Positions 35,610-43,722 of a stretch of 64,000 nucleotides of DNA are shown here, in pieces. The translations under genes were made by a program, and so were the position numbers. Positions within the stretch are counted from its first letter, which is position 1. Each line of letters begins with the position of its first letter. The stretch is from an uncultured Cohaesibacter sp. (lineage in GTDB: Bacteria; Pseudomonadota; Alphaproteobacteria; Rhizobiales; Cohaesibacteraceae), in NCBI RefSeq assembly GCF_963662805.1, contig NZ_OY759857.1, positions 62,001 to 126,000 of the forward strand, given 5' to 3'. The notes beneath the pieces are model-generated. The model had not been told where the DNA came from. It saw nothing but the letters and a program-made list of their open reading frames with translations, and did not search any database.

Positions 35610-36687
35610 GTCCCACCCTCATGCGGGTCTCGAGCCAGGCACCGTAGCGGGACAGGCCAAAGACGAAAATGAAATAGACAAATGCCAGAAAGACATAGAT
35701 TTCGACGAATTGCGCGCCCCATTCGTCCGTACCAATGACCGCTTTGCCCGACGCCATCAGCTCGAAGAAGCCGATGATTGTCACAATCGAGGTTTCCTTG
35801 AAGGTGATAACGGCCTGATTGATGCTTGAGGGCAGGGTCTTGCGGAAGGCTTGTGGCAGGAGGATATCAAAGATCACAGACATGTAGGGCATGCCCATGG
35901 CGGTGGCTGCTTCTTCCTGACCTTGGGGGATCGCCTGAAATCCCGAGCGGATGATTTCCGACTGATAGGCCGCAAAGAAGACGGCATAGGCGAGAATGAC
36001 CCGGGCGAGCTTGGTTCCCTGCAGCCAGTCGGGCACCAGAATGGGAATGACCACGGCGGCAGAAAACAGGATCGCCAGTAGCGGCAGGGACCGCACCAGA
36101 TCGATGAAGAGCCCCATGCCTTTGGCAATGACCGGCATGCTCGAGCGGCGCGCAAGGGCAAACAGCACGGCAAGCGGCATACCCACCAGAAAGACACTGG
36201 CAAAGATGAACAATGTAAGGGACAAGCCGCCCCATTGTTCGGTCGTCACCACGGACAGACCGGCAAAGCCACCATGCATAAAGGCAAAGAACACCCCAAA
36301 GCCTGCAATCCAGAGCAGCGCCAGGCGGACAAGGGTCCAGAAGACCGGCAGGCAAGTGCAGACGATGGTGACAATCACAGCCAGACAGGCAATGCTGGAA
36401 CGCCATTGTTCTTCATAGGGATAAAGGCCAAAGAAGATCAGCCGCCAGCGGTCTTCGATCACTGCCCAGCAGGCACCGGCTTCATGTCCGCACAGATCAC
36501 GATCAGCGAGCCGCCAGACAGCGTCGAGCACCATCCAGTCGAGAATGGAACGGATCGCCCAATAGATGAATGCGGCAAACAGCAGCGTGAAGGCTGCATT
36601 GATCCAGGATGAAAAGAATTCCCGTCTCAGCCAGACGAGGGCATCGGAAAGTCGCTGCTGCGGGCTCATTGAAGCAATATTGGCCAT
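35602..36687 (-). CDS. aapM: polar amino acid ABC transporter permease (AapM-like)
   Basis: A 361-residue inner-membrane permease of the HisM/AapM type with an extended N-terminal part (extra hydrophobic segments and a periplasmic cysteine-containing loop) before the conserved core. The EAA loop, contacting the ATPase, is visible as QEEAATAMGMPYM. Its start is 3 bases after aapQ stops. With aapQ it should form a heterodimeric channel. Confidence 0.9.
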   Translation of the reverse strand: MANIASMSPQQRLSDALVWLRREFFSSWINAAFTLLFAAFIYWAIRSILDWMVLDAVWRLADRDLCGHEAGACWAVIEDRWRLIFFGLYPYEEQWRSSIACLAVIVTIVCTCLPVFWTLVRLALLWIAGFGVFFAFMHGGFAGLSVVTTEQWGGLSLTLFIFASVFLVGMPLAVLFALARRSSMPVIAKGMGLFIDLVRSLPLLAILFSAAVVIPILVPDWLQGTKLARVILAYAVFFAAYQSEIIRSGFQAIPQGQEEAATAMGMPYMSVIFDILLPQAFRKTLPSSINQAVITFKETSIVTIIGFFELMASGKAVIGTDEWGAQFVEIYVFLAFVYFIFVFGLSRYGAWLETRMRVGHG

Positions 36688-36690
36688 GGC

Positions 36691-37827
36691 TCAGCTCCGT
36701 CCCTTGAGTTTCAGCCGGTCATTCAAGCGATTGAGAATGAAGCCCAGAGAATAGTTGATCAGGATAAAGCCAAGCATAAGCAGCAGGATCAGCTCCAATG
36801 TCTGACCACTTTGGTTAATCGAGGTCGAGATGATGCCGAAGAAGTCGGAAAAGCCGATCACGATGCCAAGGGTCGTTCCCTTCATCAGCCAGATATACTG
36901 GTTGGACAGGGCGGGCATGATGGCCCGGATTGCCAGAGGTATACGGATCAGCCTGTTGACCTGCCAAGGCTTCAGCCCGAGCGCCGCGCCAGCTTCCAGT
37001 CGACCGCGGTCGACGGAGAGGAGGCCACCGCGCACGATTTCAGCAATATAGGCGCCGCCAAATACCGACAGGCCAATGACGAGGCCGAGGAATTCGGGTT
37101 TAACGCTGAACCCGCCCTTGAAACGCAATCCGGCAAGTTCTGGCACTGAAATGAGCGGTGCATCCGCAGTTCGTCCCGTCAGCCAGAGAACCAGTACCAG
37201 CACGATGAAGGCGATGCCGCTCAATTTGATATAGTCACGCAGTCGTGGGTGCTGGCGCTTGAAAATCAGAATGGTGGCGAGGGCCGCCAGCGTCAGGATG
37301 ATCAAACCAAGATCAAGCAACGAGAAAACCGGCAAAGGCAACATCAGGCCACGGTTGGTGAAGAAGGCAACATCCCACAGACTGTAGGCATCGCGGGGGC
37401 TGGGCATGTGCGTGAGAATGGCATACCAGAACACCACCTGCAGAATTGCTGGAATGTTACGGCATGTCTCGACGTAGCTCGTCCCAACCAGACGCGCCAG
37501 AAGATTATCCGAGATACGCAGGAAAGCAACAACGACGCCAATGAGTGTGGCGGCAATCAGGATCGTGCAGCCAACGAAGAGGGTGTTGATGAGACCCGCA
37601 AAGAGGAACCACAGATAGGTGGATCGGGGGCTGGTTTCGACGAGGGAGAAGGACATCGCCCACCCTGTCGAGCGATCAAGAAAGCCAAAGCCCGATGCCA
37701 TGCCCTGTGCTTCAATGTTTCTCAGACCGATCGTCGCCATGAAAATGACCACAAAGGCAATGATCGCAACAAAGGCACTTTGCACAAAGAGCCTCTGAAA
37801 CTTGCGAGATTTCAACAAGCTGGCCAT
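36691..37827 (-). CDS. aapQ: polar amino acid ABC transporter permease (AapQ-like)
   Basis: A 378-residue inner-membrane permease related to AapQ of rhizobial general amino acid transporters. Eight or so hydrophobic segments; the EAA-type loop is RGRLEAGAALGLKPWQ, preceded by AYIAEIVRGGLLSVD. The long N-terminal half matches the AapQ/BztB branch rather than short HisQ types. First permease gene after the binding protein, separated by a stem-loop. Confidence 0.9.
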   Translation of the reverse strand: MASLLKSRKFQRLFVQSAFVAIIAFVVIFMATIGLRNIEAQGMASGFGFLDRSTGWAMSFSLVETSPRSTYLWFLFAGLINTLFVGCTILIAATLIGVVVAFLRISDNLLARLVGTSYVETCRNIPAILQVVFWYAILTHMPSPRDAYSLWDVAFFTNRGLMLPLPVFSLLDLGLIILTLAALATILIFKRQHPRLRDYIKLSGIAFIVLVLVLWLTGRTADAPLISVPELAGLRFKGGFSVKPEFLGLVIGLSVFGGAYIAEIVRGGLLSVDRGRLEAGAALGLKPWQVNRLIRIPLAIRAIMPALSNQYIWLMKGTTLGIVIGFSDFFGIISTSINQSGQTLELILLLMLGFILINYSLGFILNRLNDRLKLKGRS

Positions 37828-37857
37828 GGGGAATATCTCGATTGGGAGTGTGAAGTG

Positions 37858-37885
37858 AGGGACGCGCGGATGAGCGCGCGTCCCT
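37858..37885. other. GC-rich stem-loop between aapJ and aapQ
   Basis: AGGGACGCGC / GCGCGTCCCT, a perfect 10-bp stem with an 8-base loop and no T run, in the 64-base gap. Likely raises binding-protein message over permease message by partial termination or 3' protection. Confidence 0.65.
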
Positions 37886-37891
37886 TATGCA

Positions 37892-38926
37892 TCAGTCAAG
37901 AACCAGCGGATACAGCAGGCCGCCGTCGGTCCAGAGCTTGTTCAGGCCACGCGGCAGCTTGTAGCGCGAGCCATCTCCGACGGTGCGGTCATAGATCTCG
38001 CCATAGTTCCCGACAGCCTTGATCATGTTGTAGACCCAGTCGTCGCTCAGCTCGAGGCGTTCGCCAACACCGGGAGTGACACCAAGCAGGCGCTCGATGG
38101 TCGGCGAGGGCGGATTGGCGCGGATCTCGTCGACGTTGGCCTGCGTGATGCCAGCTTCCTCGGCCAACAGAAGGGAGGAAATCATCCAGTTGACGACGTC
38201 GAGCAGTGCATCATCTCCTTCGCGGACCACGATGCCTTCGGGCTCGAGCTTGAAGGTCTCGCCGATGATGGACAGGGTTTCGGGGTCGGGGGCATTGACG
38301 CGTGTGGCGGCAAGGAACGGACCAAAGCCGGCAGTGGCATCACAGCGCCCGGCGTAAAGTGCGGAGCGAAGCTCTTCGACACTTTCAAAGGTCAGGGGCT
38401 CATATTCGATGCCCTTGGATTCCATATAGTCGGCCAGAACGCGCTCGATCGTGGTGCCCGCAGGCACACAGAAGGTGCCACCTGCCAGATCGCCGATAGA
38501 ATTTGCACCAAGCTCGGTCTGCGCCAACACGTTGAACGGGCCAAGGAAATAGGGCTGCGAGAACTGCAGGCCCAGTTCCGTGTCGCGGGTCTGGGTCCAG
38601 CCGGTCACCTTGATGATCACGTCGATGTCGCCGGACTGGATGGACGGGAAGCGCTGGGCCCAGCTGATGGGGACGATCTGCACCTTGTCCGGGCTACCGA
38701 GAATAGCGGTCGCGAGGGCTCTGCAGAATTCGATGTCAAACCCCTGCCAGCCGCCCTTGTCGTCCACTTCGGCAAAGCCGAGATAGCTGCCGTTGTGGCC
38801 GGTGCAAAGCAGGCTGCCACGCTCTTTGATGGCAGTCAGAGTATCTCCGGATTGAGCTGCTGCTGATGAAACGCCAGCAGCGATCAGGCTCATTCCGATC
38901 GTCAGGTTTTTCAGAAATCTCTTCAT
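37892..38926 (-). CDS. aapJ: amino acid ABC transporter substrate-binding protein (AapJ-like)
   Basis: A 344-residue periplasmic receptor of the AapJ/BztA group. Signal peptide RFLKNLTIGMSLIAAGVSSA at the N terminus, then the ligand-binding core with RGSLLCTGHNGSYLGFA, GFDIEFCRALATAIL and FSQPYFLGPF. The family binds glutamate, aspartate and a broad range of L-amino acids; here the neighbouring enolase-superfamily and aminotransferase genes suggest a special amino acid, perhaps D- or modified. Promoter-distal from the GntR gene by the enolase gene. Confidence 0.92.
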   Translation of the reverse strand: MKRFLKNLTIGMSLIAAGVSSAAAQSGDTLTAIKERGSLLCTGHNGSYLGFAEVDDKGGWQGFDIEFCRALATAILGSPDKVQIVPISWAQRFPSIQSGDIDVIIKVTGWTQTRDTELGLQFSQPYFLGPFNVLAQTELGANSIGDLAGGTFCVPAGTTIERVLADYMESKGIEYEPLTFESVEELRSALYAGRCDATAGFGPFLAATRVNAPDPETLSIIGETFKLEPEGIVVREGDDALLDVVNWMISSLLLAEEAGITQANVDEIRANPPSPTIERLLGVTPGVGERLELSDDWVYNMIKAVGNYGEIYDRTVGDGSRYKLPRGLNKLWTDGGLLYPLVLD

Positions 38927-38985
38927 GTTTTTAATTCTCCACTGAGATAAGGTGACTGTCCCTTTTCGGGATCTGGTTCTTCTCT

Positions 38986-40107
38986 TTATGGCTTATAGTT
39001 GGCAACGTGTCGGACCTCATTATGTGGCAAGGATATGCCAAGGCCCGGTTTGTCAGACAGCTTGTGGCTGCCTCCTTTCCCGACAGGCGATAGGGAGAGC
39101 CTGTCATAGAAAACATCATGAATTGTGTGATATTCCACATGGGCGATGCTTGGATCTGCCGCAGCCATCTGGCAGGCGGCCATCAAGGCAACGGCCGTTG
39201 ACGACACTTCCAGCGACAGGCGGATCGGAGTGCCCTGAAGCGATTTGCTCAGGGTTGAAACACGGCTTGCACCACCGCAGGCAATGGGCGCTGTCTGAAG
39301 GAAACGAACCGCATCTTCATCGATCATTGCCTTGTGCAATTCGGGCCGATATTCAGCTTCGACGGCCATCACGGGCACGCCCTGTTTGACCAGCCACGCC
39401 ATCCCCGTGATATCGTCGGCTCTGACTGGCGCCTGAAAGGCCTCGATGCGTTCATGCGGGAGTGCTTCGAACATCTCGAGCGCCACCTGTGGCGTGTAGC
39501 TGTAGACCGCATCAATGATGACACGATGATCGTCGGGTAAGGCATCGAGCACGGCCTTCACCCGCACCAGATCTTCCCTGAGGTCCAGCGCGCCGATCTT
39601 CATCTTGACCGTCTGATACCCCTTCTGGGCAAAGCCGGTCATTTCGTGGACGAGCGCGTTGACGTCCTTGTCTTGTCCGTAGAGACCGCCGCTGGCATAG
39701 AGCTGGACGGTGCCCGAGCCGTCAGTCGACAGATGCTGGTGGAGTGGCTTGTCCGCGGCCTTGGCGCGAATGTCATGGCAGGCGATATCAAAGGCCGACA
39801 GAGCCGAGCTCAGGATGCCATGCCTTGACGTCAGGGTCGCCCGCCGCAGCAGTGCGTCCGAAATGGTCTCAAGGTCTGCGATGTCTCTACCAAGAAAGGC
39901 CGGGACGACCTCTGTTGCGATATAGGCGAGCAGACAATCTGGCGCAGTGTCAAAACACCATGCCTCGCCGAGACCAATGAACCCGTCGTCACTTTCAACC
40001 TCGATGAAAATGGCGTGCTTCTGTGTCCAACGGATCGCCGGGTTCCAGACCCTGCCTTGCAGATCGTTGATGTGGCTGTAGGTCGAAATGGACTTAATGA
40101 CCGACAT
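38986..40107 (-). CDS. enolase superfamily (mandelate racemase/muconate lactonizing) enzyme
   Basis: A 373-residue protein: N-terminal capping domain and TIM barrel. The KxK acid/base motif is present (VKMKIG, Lys168 and Lys170), as is the first metal ligand (IIDA, Asp199). The second ligand position, normally Glu two residues before Pro, reads FQAP (Gln225), and the third region is VEAE (Glu250). The C-terminal HVEYHTIHD supplies a Glu in the mandelate racemase style. Metal binding may be altered, or Glu222 may take over. Racemase, epimerase or dehydratase chemistry is possible. It overlaps the GntR gene by 14 bases. Confidence 0.8.
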   Translation of the reverse strand: MSVIKSISTYSHINDLQGRVWNPAIRWTQKHAIFIEVESDDGFIGLGEAWCFDTAPDCLLAYIATEVVPAFLGRDIADLETISDALLRRATLTSRHGILSSALSAFDIACHDIRAKAADKPLHQHLSTDGSGTVQLYASGGLYGQDKDVNALVHEMTGFAQKGYQTVKMKIGALDLREDLVRVKAVLDALPDDHRVIIDAVYSYTPQVALEMFEALPHERIEAFQAPVRADDITGMAWLVKQGVPVMAVEAEYRPELHKAMIDEDAVRFLQTAPIACGGASRVSTLSKSLQGTPIRLSLEVSSTAVALMAACQMAAADPSIAHVEYHTIHDVFYDRLSLSPVGKGGSHKLSDKPGLGISLPHNEVRHVANYKP

Positions 40108-40852
40108 CGTCCATCGCTCCTTCAGCGGAATATTCGATCTTGAAACTCACGTCGGGCTGGTGCTGCAAGGCTTTGAGGAAGCGGGATTCAAATTGTTTCG
40201 TGTGGCCATGCGCGACCCGATCCGCCTCTTCGACATCGCGGGCCTTGATCGCATCAACGAAGTCATAGTGCTGATCCTTGAGGAGCGCTTTGCCTTCAAC
40301 CGCAATCAGATGTTCGATGTGGATGTGAAGATAGCGCCGGGCTTCCGAGAGCAGCTCCTGATATTGGCGCGTGACATAGGGATTGCGCCCAGCTTCTGCG
40401 ATCGCAAGGTGAAAATCATAGTTGCTCTGCAACACATTCAGCGGATTGAAGGTGCGGACGGCCTGATTATATTCATCCGCCAATCGCTTCAGACGCTCCA
40501 GATCGGCGCTGGTCCGATTGCGTGCCGCGAGCCGTGTGGCATAGCGCTGCTGCAGATCCATGGCTTCCATGAAATGGGGAAATCCCATCAGGTCGATCGG
40601 CGCGACAACGGCCCCCTTGTTCGGCAGGGCAACGACGAGGCGTTCTGCGCTCAGGCGATTGAGGGCATCTCGGATGGGCGATCGGGAAACCTCGAATTCC
40701 GCAGACAGTTGCGTTTCATCCAAAGGCGTTCCCGGACGCAAGTCCAGCGTCAAAATGCGTGTTCTCAGCTCTGCACAGATCTCAAGAGCGGCAGAGCCCT
40801 TGCGATAAAGTTTGGTGGCTGATGGAGTGCTGTTGTCGTTTTGCATACACAT
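40094..40852 (-). CDS. GntR family transcriptional regulator (FadR subfamily)
   Basis: A 252-residue regulator. N-terminal winged helix (AAL..ELRTRILTLDLRPGTPL, LSAEFEVSRSPIRDALNRLS) and a helical FCD effector domain with Asp/His metal-site candidates (DYNFHLAIAEAG-like FDFHLAIAEAG region, read here as YDFHLAIAEA). ATG at 40852 or 40846; both lie inside a palindromic operator, which implies autoregulation. It heads the unit with the enolase-type gene and probably controls the aap cluster. Confidence 0.88.
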   Translation of the reverse strand: MCMQNDNSTPSATKLYRKGSAALEICAELRTRILTLDLRPGTPLDETQLSAEFEVSRSPIRDALNRLSAERLVVALPNKGAVVAPIDLMGFPHFMEAMDLQQRYATRLAARNRTSADLERLKRLADEYNQAVRTFNPLNVLQSNYDFHLAIAEAGRNPYVTRQYQELLSEARRYLHIHIEHLIAVEGKALLKDQHYDFVDAIKARDVEEADRVAHGHTKQFESRFLKALQHQPDVSFKIEYSAEGAMDDVGH

Positions 40853-40892
40853 TGTATATCACGGCAGAATTTTGCGTACAAGATGTATGCAA
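40841..40892. promoter_or_regulatory. tandem GntR operators at the GntR gene start
   Basis: Box 1, 40841-40861: TTGCATACA-CAT-TGTATATCA. Box 2, 40872-40892: TTGCGTACA-AGA-TGTATGCAA (one mismatch). The boxes are exactly 31 bp apart (three helical turns) and outer half sites match perfectly (TTGCATACA / TGTATGCAA). Box 1 covers the GntR start codon, so bound regulator would block its own gene. Confidence 0.65.
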
Positions 40893-41102
40893 GAAAAATA
40901 GTGACGAGATCGTCAGTGGCTGCAAGAGAGCAAATTGCAGGCGGAAACGGGAAGAGGTCGCGCGCTGGGGGCGTGCCGAATATCCGTCACAGCAGAGGGA
41001 TACGGGACAGGCAATGGACGTGTGTTAAAGTTGCCGGGCCCGTGTTCATGCTGCGGACGGATCTCGCCGAACGTGCGTGCCGTGTGCTTCAAATGCGATG
41101 TG

Positions 41103-43313
41103 TCAAGCCGAGACGCGATCACGCTCGGCAACCAGATCCAGTGGCGGCAGATCCTGCGCCGTCTCCGCTTCGGATGCGGAGAAGCCGATACCATTGACAA
41201 AGGGCACGATTTCGCTCGCTGCCAGTGGATGGCTGAACAGATAGCCCTGAAAGACCGTGCAGCCATGGGCGGCAAAGGTTTGGACCTGTTCGTCCTTTTC
41301 CACTCCTTCGACGATTGTCTTGATGTTGAGCGAGGCGGTCAGGTCCTGAATGCTTTTCACGATCTGTTCGTTGACACTGTTGGCGATGGTCAGGGAGCGG
41401 TCGATCTTAACCACATCCAGTGGCAGCAGGCGCAGATAATGCAAAGACGTGAAGCCCATGCCGAAATCATCAAGGGCGATTTTCACGCCAGCATTACGCA
41501 GGCGGATCAGGCTATCGATCGAGTGCATTTCAGGCAGCAATGCGGTGGATTCGGTGATTTCCAGCTCCAGCAGCTTTGGAGACAGCCCGGTCTCTTCCAG
41601 AATCTCCAGAACGCGTACATCGAAATCCCGCTCGGCCAGTTGGCGCGGCGCGACGTTAACAGAGACCAGCAGGTCGGCTGGCAGATGCTCAGACCATTCC
41701 ACCCGCTGTTTGCAGGCGATTTCGAGGACACGATAGCCAAGCTGGTCGACGATCCCCAGATCTTCAGCCAGCGCCACGGTAATCGGTGGAGCGATGCGCC
41801 CGAAGTGCGGATGGTTCCAGCGCAGGAGACCCTCGACGCCGACGACACGCTTCTTCTGGATGTCGACCTGCGGCTGATACTCCAGAAATAGTCCTGTCTT
41901 GGTCTTCAGACAACGTTGCAACAGGTCTGCCAGAGAATGGGCCATTCGGCCTTCTTCATCGAATTGCCCGATCAACCGCATGGGATGGCCCTTCATGGGG
42001 TTGTGTATCGAAGACTGCAGCAAATTGTTGAGCACTTGCCTGTTGCGACGGGTCGAAAGTTGTTCCGACAGGCGCACGAACGGATAGTAGATGAACGCAC
42101 CAGCGACCAGACAGACGAGTTGCACTATCGAGCCAGCTTCCGATCCGGTGACTGTGTAGCCGCTGACCAACACCGGTGTCGACCAAGCTGTCGGAAAGGA
42201 GAGCATAGGCATCAAATCGAGGGTGATTGCCAGATAACCGATGATGATTTGGGCGACGGGAACAAGGATGAAGGGGATCACGAAGATCGGGTTGAGAATG
42301 AGCGGGATTCCGAAAAGCAGCGGTTCATTGATGTTGCATATGGCCGGCAGCAGAGCAATCAGGGCAAAGCGCCTGTTGGAGGGAGACTTCGAAATGAACA
42401 TCATCGCCAGAATAAGGCTCAGTGTACCGCCAGACCCCCCAATGCGCGCAAAGAAATCAAAGAACTGTGACGTAATGATATGTTGGGGTTGCAAACCATC
42501 AATGACCATTGCGTGGTTTGCGATTGTTGCGGGTATGAAGATATGTTCAGAAACCCCGGTGAGCACATTGGGACCGTGAAGACCAAAAAACCAAAAGATT
42601 TGTGCAGACATTTCAAAGGCTATGGCGAGGGGAAGGCCAAGTTCAGCTCCCTCAAATGGCGCAACGATCAGGGTGTTGAGGCTATGGATGATATCGCTGT
42701 TGCCGCCAAAAACGAGTGCAGTCTTGAAGCTTGCAAAGATGACGATGGTGACTGCTGCGGCAGGCAGGGACAGAAAGACGTCGCCCACCAACGGGTCTTG
42801 ATTGAGTCCCGAGACAGGCAAGCGGAACCAACGCATGTTGAGCAGCTTGAGATAGATTATACCTGCCACGGAAGCAGTCAGCGTGGCTGCGAGCATCCCC
42901 CGACTGATGCTCATGGCGGCGGTGAGATCTCCCCCAAGGCTGGGCGCCACAAGCAAAAAATAGCAACACAAGACCACTGTCGCTGTGATGATCGGATTGG
43001 CCAGAGTCCGGTTGGGCTTCTTGTTGCTCAGGTGAGTGAGAACCGCCGCGAAGCCACTTAGCACGACCAATCCTGCGATGCCGAAGGTTCCTGATACGAT
43101 CAGGTCGCAGGTCTGGAAAACGAACGGCAGCCATTCCACGGGGACGGTCCGCCCAAGAAGGTCAAAGGGCAGGTGCCGGATTAAAAGAGCAAGCGCACCA
43201 ATCATGATGAGCGGAAAGGGAAGGATGAAGCCGCGGCGAATCGCAACAAAATAGTCTTTTTGCGCAAGCCAATCAGAGAGGCGTACGATCCTGTCGCCTA
43301 TCTGGCGCACCAT
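41103..43313 (-). CDS. PTS EIIC membrane domain fused to EAL phosphodiesterase
   Basis: About 737 residues. The N-terminal 430 or so form a CelB/lactose-cellobiose-type EIIC: VAIRRGFILPFPLIMIGAL, about ten membrane segments, and the sugar-site region ICNINEPLLFGIPLILNP. No EIIA or EIIB follows. The C-terminal 250 residues are an EAL domain with YQPQVD, GVEGLLRWNHP (EGL variant of EAL), SVNVAPRQ, LEITES, ALDDFGMGF, VKIDRS, VEGVE and QGYLF, so the catalytic metal and Lys residues are kept. A membrane sugar sensor that hydrolyses c-di-GMP is the inference. The start is uncertain (43313 or up to 43370). Confidence 0.85.
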   Translation of the reverse strand: MVRQIGDRIVRLSDWLAQKDYFVAIRRGFILPFPLIMIGALALLIRHLPFDLLGRTVPVEWLPFVFQTCDLIVSGTFGIAGLVVLSGFAAVLTHLSNKKPNRTLANPIITATVVLCCYFLLVAPSLGGDLTAAMSISRGMLAATLTASVAGIIYLKLLNMRWFRLPVSGLNQDPLVGDVFLSLPAAAVTIVIFASFKTALVFGGNSDIIHSLNTLIVAPFEGAELGLPLAIAFEMSAQIFWFFGLHGPNVLTGVSEHIFIPATIANHAMVIDGLQPQHIITSQFFDFFARIGGSGGTLSLILAMMFISKSPSNRRFALIALLPAICNINEPLLFGIPLILNPIFVIPFILVPVAQIIIGYLAITLDLMPMLSFPTAWSTPVLVSGYTVTGSEAGSIVQLVCLVAGAFIYYPFVRLSEQLSTRRNRQVLNNLLQSSIHNPMKGHPMRLIGQFDEEGRMAHSLADLLQRCLKTKTGLFLEYQPQVDIQKKRVVGVEGLLRWNHPHFGRIAPPITVALAEDLGIVDQLGYRVLEIACKQRVEWSEHLPADLLVSVNVAPRQLAERDFDVRVLEILEETGLSPKLLELEITESTALLPEMHSIDSLIRLRNAGVKIALDDFGMGFTSLHYLRLLPLDVVKIDRSLTIANSVNEQIVKSIQDLTASLNIKTIVEGVEKDEQVQTFAAHGCTVFQGYLFSHPLAASEIVPFVNGIGFSASEAETAQDLPPLDLVAERDRVSA

Positions 43314-43722
43314 CTTGATTCTTTTCCGCACGTGTGAAGACTCCGAAACGCCACTTCGTCTGAACTGCAAGCTGACGTAGAGGGAGCCTCAGTCCTATAG
43401 TTGCCCTGTTACAAAGCTATCTATCACTTACAAGTAAAAAATATAATAATTAGATAAACTTGCGGCATCGCAGTCTTGGGAATGTGTAGGGGAATTGTTG
43501 CGATTGATTATTTGGGGGGGGAATTAAACTTTGCTGTCCAAAAATGTGTTTGCATACTTTGTGCAACGACTCATGCTGTTGCCGGCATGCCGCAGAGCGG
43601 TCCTCAAGCTCCTTCTCGAAGCGCCCGGATGGTACAAAACCTATAAGAAATCACATCTAAAAAGACCTTGGCATTGTTGCTAATTTAGCAGTCATAACTT
43701 CTCAAAATGAGCGGGATTGAAG
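43314..43722. other. AT-rich divergent promoter region
   Basis: About 400 bases between the EIIC-EAL gene and the D-aminopeptidase gene, clearly richer in A and T than its surroundings, with a G8 run at 43514-43521. No open frame or RNA structure that I trust. It should hold both promoters. Confidence 0.4.

Noticed and set aside
43514..43521. A G8 run that could be a phase-variation tract.
   Set aside because: It lies in an intergenic AT-rich region with no open frame across it; an effect on promoter spacing is possible but unsupported.
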